From Adiantum capillus-veneris (Eukaryota; Streptophyta; Polypodiopsida; Polypodiales; Pteridaceae): a stretch of DNA of 64,000 bases. Of this stretch, positions 34,076 to 46,487 are shown piece after piece (position 1 is the stretch's first letter; each line of letters begins with the position of its first letter). The notes beneath the pieces were generated by a model. The model had not been told where the DNA came from. It made no database searches and worked only from the letters and a program-made list of their open reading frames with translations. The stretch spans positions 89,709,221 through 89,773,220 of the forward strand of contig CM043956.1 of NCBI GenBank assembly GCA_014529385.2, written 5' to 3'. The translations under genes were made by a program, and so were the position numbers.

Positions 34076-34419
34076 CGTGTCAATTCCATTGTACGTTTAC
34101 ACCAATTCCATCTTGTTCAATCTTTCACTACATGATATAATATTAGATTTGATTTACAATTCAAAGGGCATGCTATTGTATATTGCCTCATGGTTTTCAT
34201 TGGAAAGTTCGAACACTTCTCCTATGCCATCGAGCACTACAGGCTCCATAGGGAACTTTATTGCCCTTATCAAGTGGGAATATATGAAAAATACTGGCTT
34301 GTTATCCCACAACTCATACAAGTTTGCTTGTAGGGATTTACCAATGGCCCGTGGCCATATAAGTATGCTTCTCTATCTTGTTGCCCCATGCATCAATTTT
34401 CTCGTTAGTTGTTAGGCCC

Positions 34420-36048
34420 TTAGCTTATACACTTCAAAATGTAGAAGTCAACAGCCTCCTCATTATTCTCTTCAGAAGTGACAACAAAATTGTCTCCGGG
34501 TGTGAGAGAATCGATTAAGGAGTCATAATGACCTGCATAAGTGGCACCATGGAACTCCTCATCGTCCGAGTCTCCGTATGACTGGGAATCATTAGCAAGT
34601 GGCTCCAAAGTGTGATATTGCCACATATCCACATGTGATCTATTCATACACCTTCTCCAATGGCCAAGCCTGCAAGGAAAACAAAAGCATGACAATCGTT
34701 TTGATCACAATGCACAAGTGTTTTTCTCAGAATACCCATTCACACAGTGCATTGCTCTTGAGCCCTTCAATGGTTTGCAGTCTCATTGATGGGATTGTTG
34801 AACATCGCCTAGCTTGACCTCCCAGAACACCCTATTGACCTCCCTCTTTTGCTTGTCATACATAGCAGTTGCTCCAGTACTGAGATGCATTCTCAAAAAA
34901 GAGACAACTTCAACTGCACAAGTAAACTGCACGCTATTTTGCTTCAATTTCTCATGAGTTAGAGCCCTTTTAATGACAGCCCCAGCCCTATCATGTTCCC
35001 CCTTTCCATGTTCTGAGAAAAAAAAATTCCAATTCATTTCCATGCCAGTAAGGCTCCAATATCTAGCAACAAAGTAAAACGATCGCTTTGCTTTAAATTG
35101 TGAAGCTGCGCCATCTGACCAAACCCAATGTTTTTTTAAGCTTAGCCCTTGATCTCTCAACCATTGAGCATGTAAGAGAAAAGCATGATACACAAATAAG
35201 GTGTCATGTTGTTTATCATCTGAGACAAAAAAGTTCATGGTCTTCTTTAGTGCACCTGATGTGATGCGGAAATATGTGACAAAGATAGTGACCTGCTTAG
35301 TGTACGAGTGCATTGACTAGATCTCATTTTTCTCCTTGAAGGAGTAGTTCTCTGCAAAGTCAACGACGGAGACAACCACACCATCTGGAAACAAAGAAAT
35401 GTAGTCCTTGAACTGTTGTGCTTGCCACCTAAATATAAAATTGTGAGTGACATACTTCTTCAAGTGGTCTTGGTACACTCGCAAAAGTTCTCTAGGCAGC
35501 ATTTTCTTGTGGACAATGTCTTTCATAGTGCTCTTTCTAGCTTCATTTTTTAATCCAGTAGCACCCACTATATTTTCAAAAAACTTCACAAATACTTGCT
35601 TACTCTGCTCAACTTCTTCTCTTGGACAAATCTGAATATTACCTAAACCTCATGCATTGCATGTTTCCATTAAGCATTGGTAGCTATGGAAACTATGTTC
35701 TGCAAGTATAGGGCAGAGTATAGACTCCAACAGTGAAGTGGTACTCATACTTGCATTTTTGTATGCAAGACATCCATGGTTGAAAACTTCATCATGATGA
35801 AGGCATAAAGGGCAGTTGCACATGCAACAAGAACCATGAAGATCAAAACTTCGAGTCTGCATGTGATTTACTGTCTCTTTAAGGAAAATCATTTGTACAT
35901 GCACAATACAACAGCAGGTGTAGCGATCCCTCAATTTTCGGACAAAGAACGGTTTCATAGACTCGAAGCAATGTTGCGAAATCTGAATATCTGCATACTT
36001 TGTCTTGAATCTTAAATAAAGCTCCACCTGCAATATACATGTATACAA
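34420..36048 (-). pseudogene. Transposase-like gene of an uncharacterised family, degenerate
   Basis: A single minus-strand frame from 36048 to 34420 with in-frame stops near 35652 (TGA), 35316 (TAG), 34785 (TGA) and 34710 (TGA). A splice acceptor (TATTGCAG) near 36027 suggests earlier exons upstream. Signatures in order: KPFFVRKLRDRYTCCCIVH, a Cys cluster CCMCNCPLC, FRWQAQQFKDYI, DFAENYSFKEKNEI, WSDGAASQFKAKRSFYF, FSEHGKGEHDRAGAVIKRAL, and a C-terminal CFCFPC...C cluster. I recall this combination from uncharacterised, transposon-like proteins in many eukaryotes. The SDG and HGKG-D motifs suggest a DDE/RNase H-like fold, which is inference. The stop at 35316 sits where a Gln is expected. Confidence 0.6.
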
Positions 36049-36089
36049 ATGTTAAAAATAAACTTAGCATTCAAAACTTGTTAAATTGT

Positions 36090-37960
36090 TTCAACATTAA
36101 AAAGTGATTCTATATCACTAAAAACTAGTGTGCACCACTAAAAACTAGTAATGATACATTCAGTAGTATTGTTTTACCTGTGAAAATAATGCACCACAAA
36201 TTCAAATTAGTGTAGAAACTAGTAACCATACAAAAAGGTAGAATATTAAGAGGTTGTGTGAGGACAACTTAATAATGGTGAGAAACTGCATTCAGCGTAA
36301 CTAAAAAGTGGTTTGGAATGACTTAAAAGTTAATTTAAACCACTTGATGGTGATGAACCGCCAATAAAAAATGGTGTGCACTGCTTGAATATGGTGGGCA
36401 ACGATAAAAAAGTGGTGAGTAAGGACACGAAAGTTCTGGGGAAGTTCAGAAGTAGCACTTAAAAAGTAGCTGGGAGGGACAAAATACTAGGCAACAGACC
36501 AGCATTAGCACTAGATAGTAGTCCAACACAACTTAAAAGTGGAGGAGCTCTTGTGAAAAGTGTTTGATGACCACTTTAGAGTCGTGAGCGACTAGTTCAA
36601 AGTGGCCAGTCACCAATTAAAATATAGCACTTAAAAAGTAGCTGGGAGGGAGAAAATACTAGGTGACAGACCAGCATCAGAACTAGATAGTGGTCCAACA
36701 CAACTTGGAAGTGGAGGAGCTCTTGTGAAAAGTGCTTGATGACCGCTTGAGAGTGGTGAGCAACTAGCTCAAAGTGGGAAGTCACCACTTGAATGCGGAT
36801 TCTAGTCACTTGAATGTGGTTTCTGGCCACTTGAAAGCGGGAACTTGCCGCTTGATTGCAGTGACAAGGTTTTAGCTACCACAAGAAAGTGGTGTCTCGC
36901 CACTTGGGAGTGGTGCCTCATCACTTGCATGGAGTGTCTGATGTAGTGACTTAGCACATTTAAGTGGTGTCTCACCACTTGACGACCACTTAAAATTAGT
37001 GAGCAACTACTTCAAAGTGGGCAGTCACCACTTGAATGCTGATTCTGGTCACTTGAATGCAGTGTTTGGCCACTTGAAAGTGGGAGCTTGCCGCTTGATT
37101 GCAGTGACAAGGTTTAAGCTACCACTTGAAACTGTTATCTCACCACTTGATGACCACTTGAGAATAGTGAGCAACTAGTTCAAAGTGGGCAGTCACCACT
37201 TGAACACGGATTCTGAGCATTGGAATGCGGTGTTTGGCCACTTGAAAGTGGTGTCTCACCACTTGCATGGAGTGATGACTAACGTAGTGACTTTGCACAT
37301 GAAAGTGGTGTCTCAACACTTGATGACCACTTGAGAGTGGTGAGAAACTAGTTCAAAGTGGGCAGTCACCACTTTAACACGTTTTCTGGTCACTTGAATG
37401 CGGTGTCTGGCCACTTGAAAGCGGGAACTTTCCACTTGATTGCAATGACAAGGTTTTAGTTACTACTTGAAAGTGGTGTCACACCACTTGGGAGTGGTGC
37501 CTCACCACTTGCATGGAGTGATGGAATGACGTAGTGACTTAGCACATGAAAGTGACTTCTCACCACTTGAATGCGGTCAGACACCACGTGAAAGTGGTAT
37601 TTATACGTATAAGTGTTGTGTGCACCGCTTCATTGTGGTGTGACAACACTTGTAAGTGTTTACTAACAAAATGTGTTCAAACTCCACTAATATGGTTTTG
37701 GTTACCATCATAAGGTGGCGGGCACCATTCGTGCAGCAGCAGTAAAAAGTCTATGGCACTACTATAATTGTTGCACCATGACTAAAAGCTGCTACATCAC
37801 TTGGAAAAAGTGAGCTACACCACCAAAAACGTTTGCACCTGTAACACCCCTACAAGCTTGTAAAACACGTCTGTTAGCATTGGGTAAACAAGACTTTTTA
37901 GTGGTTGAACACCACTTTGTAGGGTTTACGGTGAAGCGTTGGTGCATTTCTAGTAAAAAT
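36090..37960. repeat. ACCACTT/AAGTGGT palindromic microrepeat array (right)
   Basis: About 1.9 kb packed with the 7-mer in both orientations, frequently as CACTTGAAAGTGGTG palindromes. It lies upstream of the transposase-like gene. No coding sequence was seen. Confidence 0.88.
36447..37600. repeat. Higher-order tandem repeats within the right array
   Basis: Two copies of a unit of about 177 bp (36447-36623, 36624-36790; shared AGTAGCTGGGAGGGA and GGAGGAGCTCTTGTGAAAAG). These are followed by about four copies of a 170-250 bp unit starting near 36776, 37014, 37190 and 37360. The later units share CAGTCACCACTTGAA, TTGATTGCAGTGACAAGG and CACTTGCATGGAGTG. Confidence 0.8.
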
Positions 37961-39694
37961 TGTTTCTTAAACATTAAAACCTACTGCAAAACATATGTCG
38001 GGGTATATGTGTTCGAAACGTGTGCAGGGCCTCTAGCTGTGAGAGGTATGTGAGAGAGAGAACAATAGACATGTTCTCAACTTAACTGATAACCAAGGTG
38101 GGTCCTTAACGACACCATCACTCAAACTAATTGAGAAGTAGGAGTTTAAGCTCCCTTTGCAAGATTAAGTGGGCCGTTAACGGCTCCATGGATTATCAAG
38201 GTGGTTACTCAAGTTTCAGCTGATCACGATGATGGAGATCTCCTCCATGTCGCTCTCTTTTCTTCAATTGCCCTCATGGACTCTGCAAAATTGCATTCAA
38301 GAAGCTCTTCCAAGTGCTTACAAGATTCACGCTCTTCCCTTGCTTAGTCGCGAGGATTTCTTAGTTAAAGTCCTCTTCTCGCGAGAAATTTCTTCCCTTG
38401 GTCATCAAAATTCTATTTTGAGAGCCTCTTCTTACTTCGAATACTTGCTTCAAGTACCTTCGCGTACCAATTCTTGCTTTGGTCGTCAAAGCTCCACTTT
38501 TAGAGACTCTTCTTGCTTATGCACGAGAAAGAGGTATCTCCCTTTAGTCGTCAAATCTCTCCTTTCCTGCTTATGTATGAGAAAGAGGTAGCCTTCCCCG
38601 GTTGTCCAAGCTCTCCCTTGCCGAGAGTTCCCTCAAGTGCCTCCCACCCTCTTTGAACCTCACATGCAGTGAAAGCTAAATAGAGGAGCTCCCCCAAAAA
38701 AACTTAAAATTAGCACTCTTTTTTCCTAAGCAACGACAGCATCGTCGTTGTTGGGGGCGTGAAAAATCTCTGTTGATGACATGGCACTCATCGGTCAAGA
38801 TGCATCAAATTTTTTGCAGCTTGGACTGCATGGGGTCGGACAAATGATTAGTTTTCAATGGTAACATTCTAAACATCTCAAGGATATCGACTCTACATGT
38901 CGCTAGACTTGATGAAGGGTGCAAAATTTCTCGGCATGGTTGCCTGATTGTCACCGCTTCTAAAAGCCTGTGGAGAATACTTACCACCACACGAAACTAT
39001 TAGCCAATTTTAGTTGAAGGGTTTCAACATAATCAATTCTCTTTTGCCATGATATCTATATGTCACAACAATATTCGTTGTCTATGAGCACAAAAGTACT
39101 TATGTGAAACAAAACTTTGATTTAGGTGCCTTGCATAGAGACTTCCCACGTTTGGAATATGCTATAAGCATACAATCTTGGGGAGACTTGGCAATGTGTC
39201 TACAAATTATTTCATTACGTACCAAGACAGAGTATATGGTGCATAGAACAACTCTCTCTTGAACATCAGATATGGCTATGAGCCAGATTCAATCGATTTT
39301 TTGTTTCAAAAACTCAAAACCACAAGCCACATCAAAGCAAGTAGGTAGACAATTTCAAGTTTTCTTGTTTTTCTACACTTTAACCTTTAAGTTGGCAAGG
39401 ATTGCCTATTGTACAAAGCAAAGTGATTTGAAAAAAATTATGAGATGAAAGGCTTCTAGCCGGTGCCAAGATCCTGCAATTGGCTTTGAATCAGCTACAT
39501 TGGCACACAATTGTGGGAATTTGGCAAAGTGAGGATATAAGCTCACAATTTATGTATGACAACGATGAATTGTGATGTATCCATGTATGCTTGTGCAATG
39601 CACTTTTGGTATCGTCTCAATCTATACGAGTTGTCATTGTTGCAAAGGGTTTAGACCTCTACATGCACGACATGCTAATGAAATAGACATAATT
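37961..39694. other. Spacer without recognised gene
   Basis: Includes a plus-strand frame at 38229-38591 made of loosely repeated CTT-rich segments (for example GCTTATGCACGAGAAAGAGG and GCTTATGTATGAGAAAGAGG). I do not regard it as a gene. Nothing else was recognised. Confidence 0.45.
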
Positions 39695-39699
39695 CCATC

Positions 39700-39994
39700 T
39701 GTTAACCCTCACGGCACACGGACACCCTATCGCCTACGATGGACGCGTATTATGTATTATTTAGAGTCAGGTACCGGGCTTGTCGGTCCAATAGGAAAAG
39801 GGTAAGAGTGATCGCCGATGAGAGGCGCACTCTAACACGAACATACTAGGGCTAGTTGGCTAAGCATGGGCGCCCAAGTGTGAATGGGGTGAGCTCCTAT
39901 AAAAGCCAACTAAACCTAATTTTTACTCATTCTCTCATTTGTGCATTAGAAGAGTGCTCTTGCTCCATCTCCATCTTCTTCTTCTTCACCTCCT

Positions 39995-40039
<45 letters not shown>

Positions 40040-40285
40040 GTGTGTGTGCGATCGAGCATTACGAAGGCACGACGGCGGCGAAGCGGTTGAGCGTGGCACG
40101 ACTGCAGCTTCTTCTTCATCGCGGTGAGGAATCCACCACAAAGGCGAGCGTTGAGCGGTGAGTGACACACCCTTTGTTCTCTTGAGCTTGCTAGTTTAGG
40201 CTTGTTGTGTGCTTGGAGCCGTTTGTGGCTCGCATACGATGTATTGGCAAGTCCCTTGCTTCGACAGTGCGGCAAGGAGCGCACA
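39700..40285 (+). repeat. 5' LTR of Gag-protease element
   Basis: 586 bp, about 98% identical to the 3' LTR outside the microsatellite. A TATA box TATAAAA lies at 39898-39904. A TG/AG microsatellite (39996-40040) differs in length between the two LTRs. Confidence 0.95.
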
Positions 40286-40289
40286 TTTT

Positions 40290-40307
40290 TGGCGCCGTTG
40301 CCGGGGA
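40290..40307 (+). promoter_or_regulatory. Primer-binding site
   Basis: TGGCGCCGTTGCCGGGGA, four bases after the LTR end. I recognise this string from plant Athila/Tat-type elements. The tRNA species is not assigned here. Confidence 0.85.
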
Positions 40308-40424
40308 TATGCCCTACACTAAGCTCGGTTAGCACTTTACGCTTCCTTGTGGTGCAATTTCTATCATAGGAAAGGCAGGGAAGGAGTGTGTGGAGATTTC
40401 TGTTTTTTGCGTTTTCTGTCAAGT

Positions 40425-40745
40425 TTCAATTTCTGCTATTGTCTGTGCTTTTTCAATTTTCTGCATTTCTTGCGTTTTTTCAATTTCTGCATTTTCAATT
40501 TCTGCAATTTTCTGCATTTCTGCGTTTTTTCAATTTCTGCAATTTCTGCATTTTCAATTTCTGCAATTTCAATTTCTGCAATTTTCTGCATTTCTGCGTT
40601 TTTTCAATTTCTGCATTTCTGCATTTTCAAGTTCTGCAATTTTCTGAATTTCTGCGTTTTTTTCAATTTTCTGCATTTTTGCGTTTTTTCAATTTTCTGC
40701 ATTTCTGCATTTTCAATTTCTGCGTTTTCAATTTCTGTATTTTCT
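40425..40745. repeat. Low-complexity TTTCTGCATTTTCAA repeats in the leader
   Basis: Irregular repeats of TTTCTGCA, TTTCTGCG and TTTTCAA units. Long frames through it (Phe, Cys, Ile, Asn repeats) are not genes. A-rich runs follow at 40750-40785, and a CCCAAGCC/CCCAGGCC repeat lies at 40900-40931. Confidence 0.85.
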
Positions 40746-41306
40746 GCATCAAAAAAAAAAAAGTCTGAAAAAAAAAAAAAAAACCGGAAAATAAAAACGC
40801 GAGCGAGCGGGCGGTTAAATTTTTCGAAAATAAAAAACGTGACTCTTAAAACGGACGGGTTGGTTTGCATAAAAGATAGAACGGGACGGGGATCATTTCC
40901 CCAAGCCCAAGCCCAAGCCCAGGCCCAGGCCTCAGTCGTATGATATATACTAGACTCACTCTTATATATATACCCTACTCCCTCAAGAGAGAATGAGAGC
41001 ATGTGGGACAAGTTCTCCACCGTCCTCCTTTCTCTTCCCACTTGCACCCTTAGACTTTCTAGTTTGGGCCTAGTTCCCTACTGGAAATTGACAGTTTTAG
41101 GGAATCCGAGGGCATAGAGTGACCAAACGGAGGGCTGTAAAGCACGGCACGACCCTCTGACCGATACGCTCGTTTCGAGCTATCACACGGCTCGTTCCAC
41201 GACACGCTCTAAAAAATCTAGCAAAAAAACAAACAAAAAACACGCTAAAAACTAGCCACAAGGCCTCCTAGAGCAGCTTTTTGACACCTTAGGGTATCAA
41301 AAGCAC

Positions 41307-44300
41307 ATGCACTTACGCTTTGGGCGGGTGCTAGAACACGAGCATATTGAGGGTGCCTCTGTTCATATGGACACCCATTACCCATCCACGATAAGCTCTA
41401 GACCCTCAGCGGGGACACAAGGTAGCACCACCCAAGACCCTAAAATAGCCGCTAGTGATTCCTCCTCCGACTCAGAAATCATGGAAGCATACCCTACCCA
41501 AAACACTGAGAGAGAAGGCCATGCACCTCCCGAAGCTCCACAGCCTAGTACTAGTATGTTTAGCCATTTCATGGAAACATTAGGTAGAGCTACTCGCTCG
41601 GAACCTGATGCAAATGAAGCACACAAAGGGGGTGGGGAAGTGGACTCTCCTTTCACATCGCACGTGGACCCCACACCCCCAAAGAGTGTCCATGTGGATA
41701 TCCTACCAACTTCTTACCAAGAAGGCCCTGTTGAGTTGCCTCCTTCAGAAGTTCCCTCTAGAGTACCGTTGGTGACAAGTAAAACCACGGGGAGCAACAT
41801 TGCTTCTACCTCACAAGAAACCGTTAACACGTCGACTCTAGAAGGATTGTTCATTAATGATCACTGGACATACGACCTCCACACTGAGGTGTTGACGGAT
41901 CTACACTCTGGCCACGCCTACCATGTAGGATGGATAGAGATTGTACAATCCACCTCTAGTGCCACGAGCATCGAAGATCAACAGAAAATGATCTGTAATG
42001 TTATCCATGGCATTATTCAATCAGAAAGGCAAAACCGAGGGGTAGATATACTCTCAACTGGCCCCATGAGATTTCTGGATATGAGCAAGGCTCAACAGCC
42101 TACTCTATCACAAATGGAGACTCCTCTAATGAGCCCCATGGACCCATCTTACGTCATTTCACCTGGGGTCTCTATGCAATCTGAGCCTCCGAGCGACAAC
42201 TTTAGCTTCCCTAACTCGGCTCAACCCTCTATCAAGGAAAACACAGTGCTCACTCCAGGGATAAGCTTGACAGAGAATGTACCGATGACATCTACGGTTA
42301 GCACAGTGCCACTACCTAGTGTCGTAGTACCTAATATGGGGCCTCGACCATATGTGCCTCTAGCCCCTTATGCACACATGGCCCCCACACCTCCAATTGT
42401 ACCACTTGCTTATGCTCCTCGAGTGCCGCTCCCTAGCCCTTATCCGAGTGGACCTATGCCCGATTATGTTCCATATCCTGCATCATCCACACATATGCCA
42501 AGACCGGCACCCGTCCCTCTCCCACATATGATTCCAAGAGTACCTCCACCGGCCCTACCTCCTCACATAGGTGACTTGGCAGCGTTTGCTCAAACCATAG
42601 GTCGATCTATCGCGGAAAATATGCGTCATGCATCTGATAGAGAGCCTAGAAGTAAGGCAGTACAAATTGCCAAACTCACGCAAAAATTCAATGGGGACGA
42701 AGATGCTAGGAAACACATTGAAGTGTTTGAACAAGTATGTGATTCCTTAGGGGAACGCAACGAACTACATAAGTGCAATGCCTTAAGCTTGACATTAAGT
42801 GGGAAGGCTGGAGATTGGTATAGGACCCTAAGGGTGGACGAGAAAACAATCTACCCTACCCTTCGAAGGTTGTTTCTAAAGGAGTACATACGAGAAGGTG
42901 TGCTTTAGGGTGTAGCATCTCAGCTACAGAAGGCCGAACGTAAGGAAGGAGAGTCAGTAAGGGACTTCATTAGTCGTCTAAAGCACTTAAACTCTCGCTG
43001 TCCTGTAAATGAGCGCTTCAACAATAACCAACTGCTTGATCGATTCATTCGAGGGTTGAGGAATGAAGGAATCTATAATGGACTAGTGATTAGAGGTATC
43101 ACAACCTGGGAAGATGTCACTGCCAATGCAATCCAATTAGAGGACAACTTGATGATAGCAGGCATGAGGGTGTCTACTGACACGAGATCCACTAGCTCAC
43201 AAGCCATTGAGTATGAACCCATGACTGCAAAGCCCATTGCCAATGAGCCAAAGGTATTTGAGACATTCTTGACAGACCTCACCAAGGCAATCCAAGAGTC
43301 TCTTAAGGATAATCGACCCCCTCAAAATAGTCACATGTATCCAAGAAGGGAGCAACAATGGTGTTCCATTTGCTTAGGTCCACATAGCACTAGTGAGTGC
43401 CCTACGTTTAGAGTAAAATTTAATGGAACTTGCAACGCATGTGATAGGTATGGTCACCAAGCTAAGGATTGTTTAATGATCAAACGTATGATGGCAAATA
43501 GACCACCTGTAGCCTGGACGGATGCACCTCGAGCTCCTGTATTGATGCCTGCTCCACCTCTTGAGCAACTACCGCAACACATGGTCCCTAGATCTCAAAA
43601 TGTTGTACAAGCTACACCGCTACTACCTCCTGTGCTAGGACCGCAGCCCCCGCATCCAAGAGTCGCCCCTATGAACCAAGTGGGTTGCGAGCCATCAAAT
43701 GCTTATCCAGATGGCTGTGAGGAGGAAATAGACACTAGTATTGCCTACGGACTTGATACATTGGAAGAGTGTCCTATATACTACATGGAAGATTGTTGGG
43801 GGCAAGTCAAACCGGTTTATCAAGCTGCTGCTCTCGCATCCAGAGGTCAAAATATCAACACCCAGGCTAGGAGGCCACCTCTTCAATGCTACGAGTGTGG
43901 TGGACCACATCGAGTAGCGGAGTGCCCTATTAGGCTGCAAAAGAATGCTGCACAGATGCAAATGAATCAAGGGAGCACGTCTGCAATGCCAATACTCACA
44001 TGTAATTGTTGTGGCATAGATCACTTGATTGCCCAATGCCCCTATAACCCAAATGCGCCTAGAATCACACCCCTGAATTTGGTCGAAATTGCTAGTGTAA
44101 CATCGCCAATACCACCCGTCGCACCCGCTTATGCGATTACACGGTCCATGCTTCAAGGGCCAGGCCATATCCTCGAAGAGAGAGATACCGCGTCAGTTAT
44201 CCAAGCAAAGAAAAAGAAGACACGAAGGAAGAAGTCGCAGAATACGGAAAATTCAAAGCCAAGTTCCAAAACAAACATAGGAACAGGAGATGACCCCGTG

Positions 44301-46487
44301 TATATGAATGACCTCGAGGATGATTCAGATTCAGTCGAGACAATGGAGACTAGAACCAATACCACAAAGAGAAAGACCGACAAAGAAAACCGCAACATGG
44401 AACCAAATGAAAACCGAATGAGAGAAAACCATAAAGAGCCTCTGAAAACACCACAAGTGTTTCCAAATCCAATCCAAGACCCCCAAGATAAACCGCAGGG
44501 GCAAAAAGGGAAGAATCGTAAAAAGAAGATTGGGACGTACCCAAACCCTGTAGACGAGATTAAGCAGGTGAAACATCTAAGAGGTTTAGTGGAGGAGACT
44601 CAAAGGAAACTAGAACCAGAACCCATGCAGGTCAAAATTCATGACACAGTGTTTCCCACGCAAGTTCATCCACCCCACATGAACCATAGACCGTTAGCCA
44701 TATCTAGTATCATCCAAGAAGGGAGTGAGGACGGGACATCAGAAAGTGAGCATACACCTTTCTTGTTGGAAAGGATGTTTAACGAAGGAATACCTGATCC
44801 CATTGAGGAATATGAGATTCCATCCTCACCAGTTCCTAGTCAAGGACCTACACCCTGCAAAACGCCAATGAATGTTGCCAAACTAGTGGACTTCATGTCT
44901 TCTGAGGTCCGAACCACGATCATAGCAAAGCTGTATGGAGATCCTGAGTTATTCCTTGCACTTCGAGCATTCCTTAACGGAGAGCTACGAACGGGATTAC
45001 CGCAGTTTGCGCAACCAAATAGGCCTGACTCGATTATGATTGATGAGGAAAATCATGTGCAATCACTTGACTTAGATGGACACGAGTCTGTGATCGAGGT
45101 ACCCATTAACGAATTAGGGCAGTATTTTGAAGGCGACGAGTCTAATGCGACCCTACCCATCACTACCAAGGGATTAACTATAAAGGGAATTCTTGATGGT
45201 GGTGCGGGAGTTAGCATCGTTACAAAAGATTGTTGGGAATCCATGGGAAAACCCCGCCTCAGTGTTACTAACATTGTGGTAAAGATGGCAAATGGTACCA
45301 TAGCCAAACCTATGGGGATGCTCAAGGATCTTAAGATCAAAGTTCTAGGACACAAGGTACGACATACGTTCATTGTAATGGATTTCTCTAAACACCTTAT
45401 GTCATATGAAATGATTTTAGGACGACCATTCATGAGGGAAGCACAAATGGTTCACGATTGGTCTAAAAATCATGTCTATTTGCAATTCCAAGACTCTGTC
45501 CTTAGAGTGGATTTGGTGACTGGTAAGGTACACCCCTTAGGGAGTAAAACCATTATTGATCATCGCTCTGACACCACAGTTCACTCGGCTCCACTACAAT
45601 ATTGTTACACTTGTAAGAAGGATACAGACATTGGCCAAGATTCTCCTTATATGGATATCCTACCTGGTATGACGGAATCAGACAACGTAGACTGGGTACA
45701 CCTAGCATCAACAATAGACACTTGGGGAAATAGGGGGACGACCTAGGTAACACCTGAGGGGGATGAAATGCCTATACCCTTAAATATGCTACAAGCAATG
45801 CATATCGCTTCCGACAAGACTCGTCCTAATGTAATGAAGAAAACATACAAGTGGGTCCCTAAAGCTTCTTTAGTGACCATAGCTAGTGCTAAAAAACAGA
45901 AGCCTTGTAAGAAACGTACCACTCGCTCCAAGAAAAGTAAGAAAATGTTGCGATGGATCCCTAAACGACTATTGGAAGCCCAAGGCTACTATCAAGGAAA
46001 TGATCAAATCTGGGTGCCAAAACGTAGATTGTGCTCTTACCTATCACCTGACCCATGTGAGCCCAATCCCGTAGCTCCAAAACGAATCAATGATCGTGGA
46101 AAGAAAAAAATCACAGAATGCTACACACCCGCTCCCGAGCTAGTTTGGGTACCAAAGAAAGAACGATTTGTTCCACCTAGCTCAGGAAGGGGGGAGTCCC
46201 ATGAAGCTTCTAGCTCCTCATGTAATACATCCATAGAGGTAAAAGCTTCTACACAGCCTCCATCTATAGTAGTGGACCTCCATGAAGCTACAAACGAATC
46301 CACACCTCCCAGTGTTCAAGAATCACTTGATGAACCACTTCAAGTTCTATCCTGGGAGAGTACCTTACCACCCTTGCAACTTGACGAGGCACCTAGGGTA
46401 ATAGAAAACTACTGGCAAAAATCCTCACCTATTACCAACTGGAACAATTGGTTTCAAAGGGTGAGGAGCTCATTTCAAACGGTATGA
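41307..46487 (+). CDS. Gag-protease polyprotein, interrupted by two TAG codons
   Basis: One frame from 41307 to 46487, broken by TAG at 42906-42908 and near 45744. Part 1 (533 codons): a long Pro/Ser-rich N-terminus, then a Gag capsid-type domain (KFNGDEDARKHIEVFEQV, LSGKAGDWYRTLR). Part 2 (896 codons): the rest of the capsid domain, then four zinc knuckles. In that part one is C103-C106-H110-C115 (x3 spacing) and one is C126-C129-H134-C139 (canonical). Two more of CX2CX3HX4C type lie near 43885 and 44000. A basic charged region follows, then an aspartic protease (GILDGGAGVSIV near 45190, EMILGRPF near 45410). Part 3 (239 codons) is basic with four WVPK/WIPK repeats. The first TAG sits where a Gln would fit the capsid domain, so both stops look recent. 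Confidence 0.88.

Noticed and set aside
28966-37960. CRISPR-like array of short palindromic repeats
   Set aside because: Spacers are not unique or of constant length, the motif is only about 7 bases in both orientations, and the context is a spliced eukaryotic gene.
38229-38591. 120-codon plus-strand gene
   Set aside because: The frame consists of loosely repeated CTT-rich segments without conserved motifs, and no splice or leader signals support it.
40347-40943. 198-codon Phe/Cys/Ile/Asn-rich frame
   Set aside because: It lies in the leader of the Gag-protease element and translates a low-complexity TTTCTGCATTTTCAA repeat; other frames are equally open.
41307-46487. Programmed stop-codon readthrough in the Gag-protease frame
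   Set aside because: The first TAG is in the middle of the capsid domain where a Gln fits, not at the gag-pol border, so it looks like a mutation.
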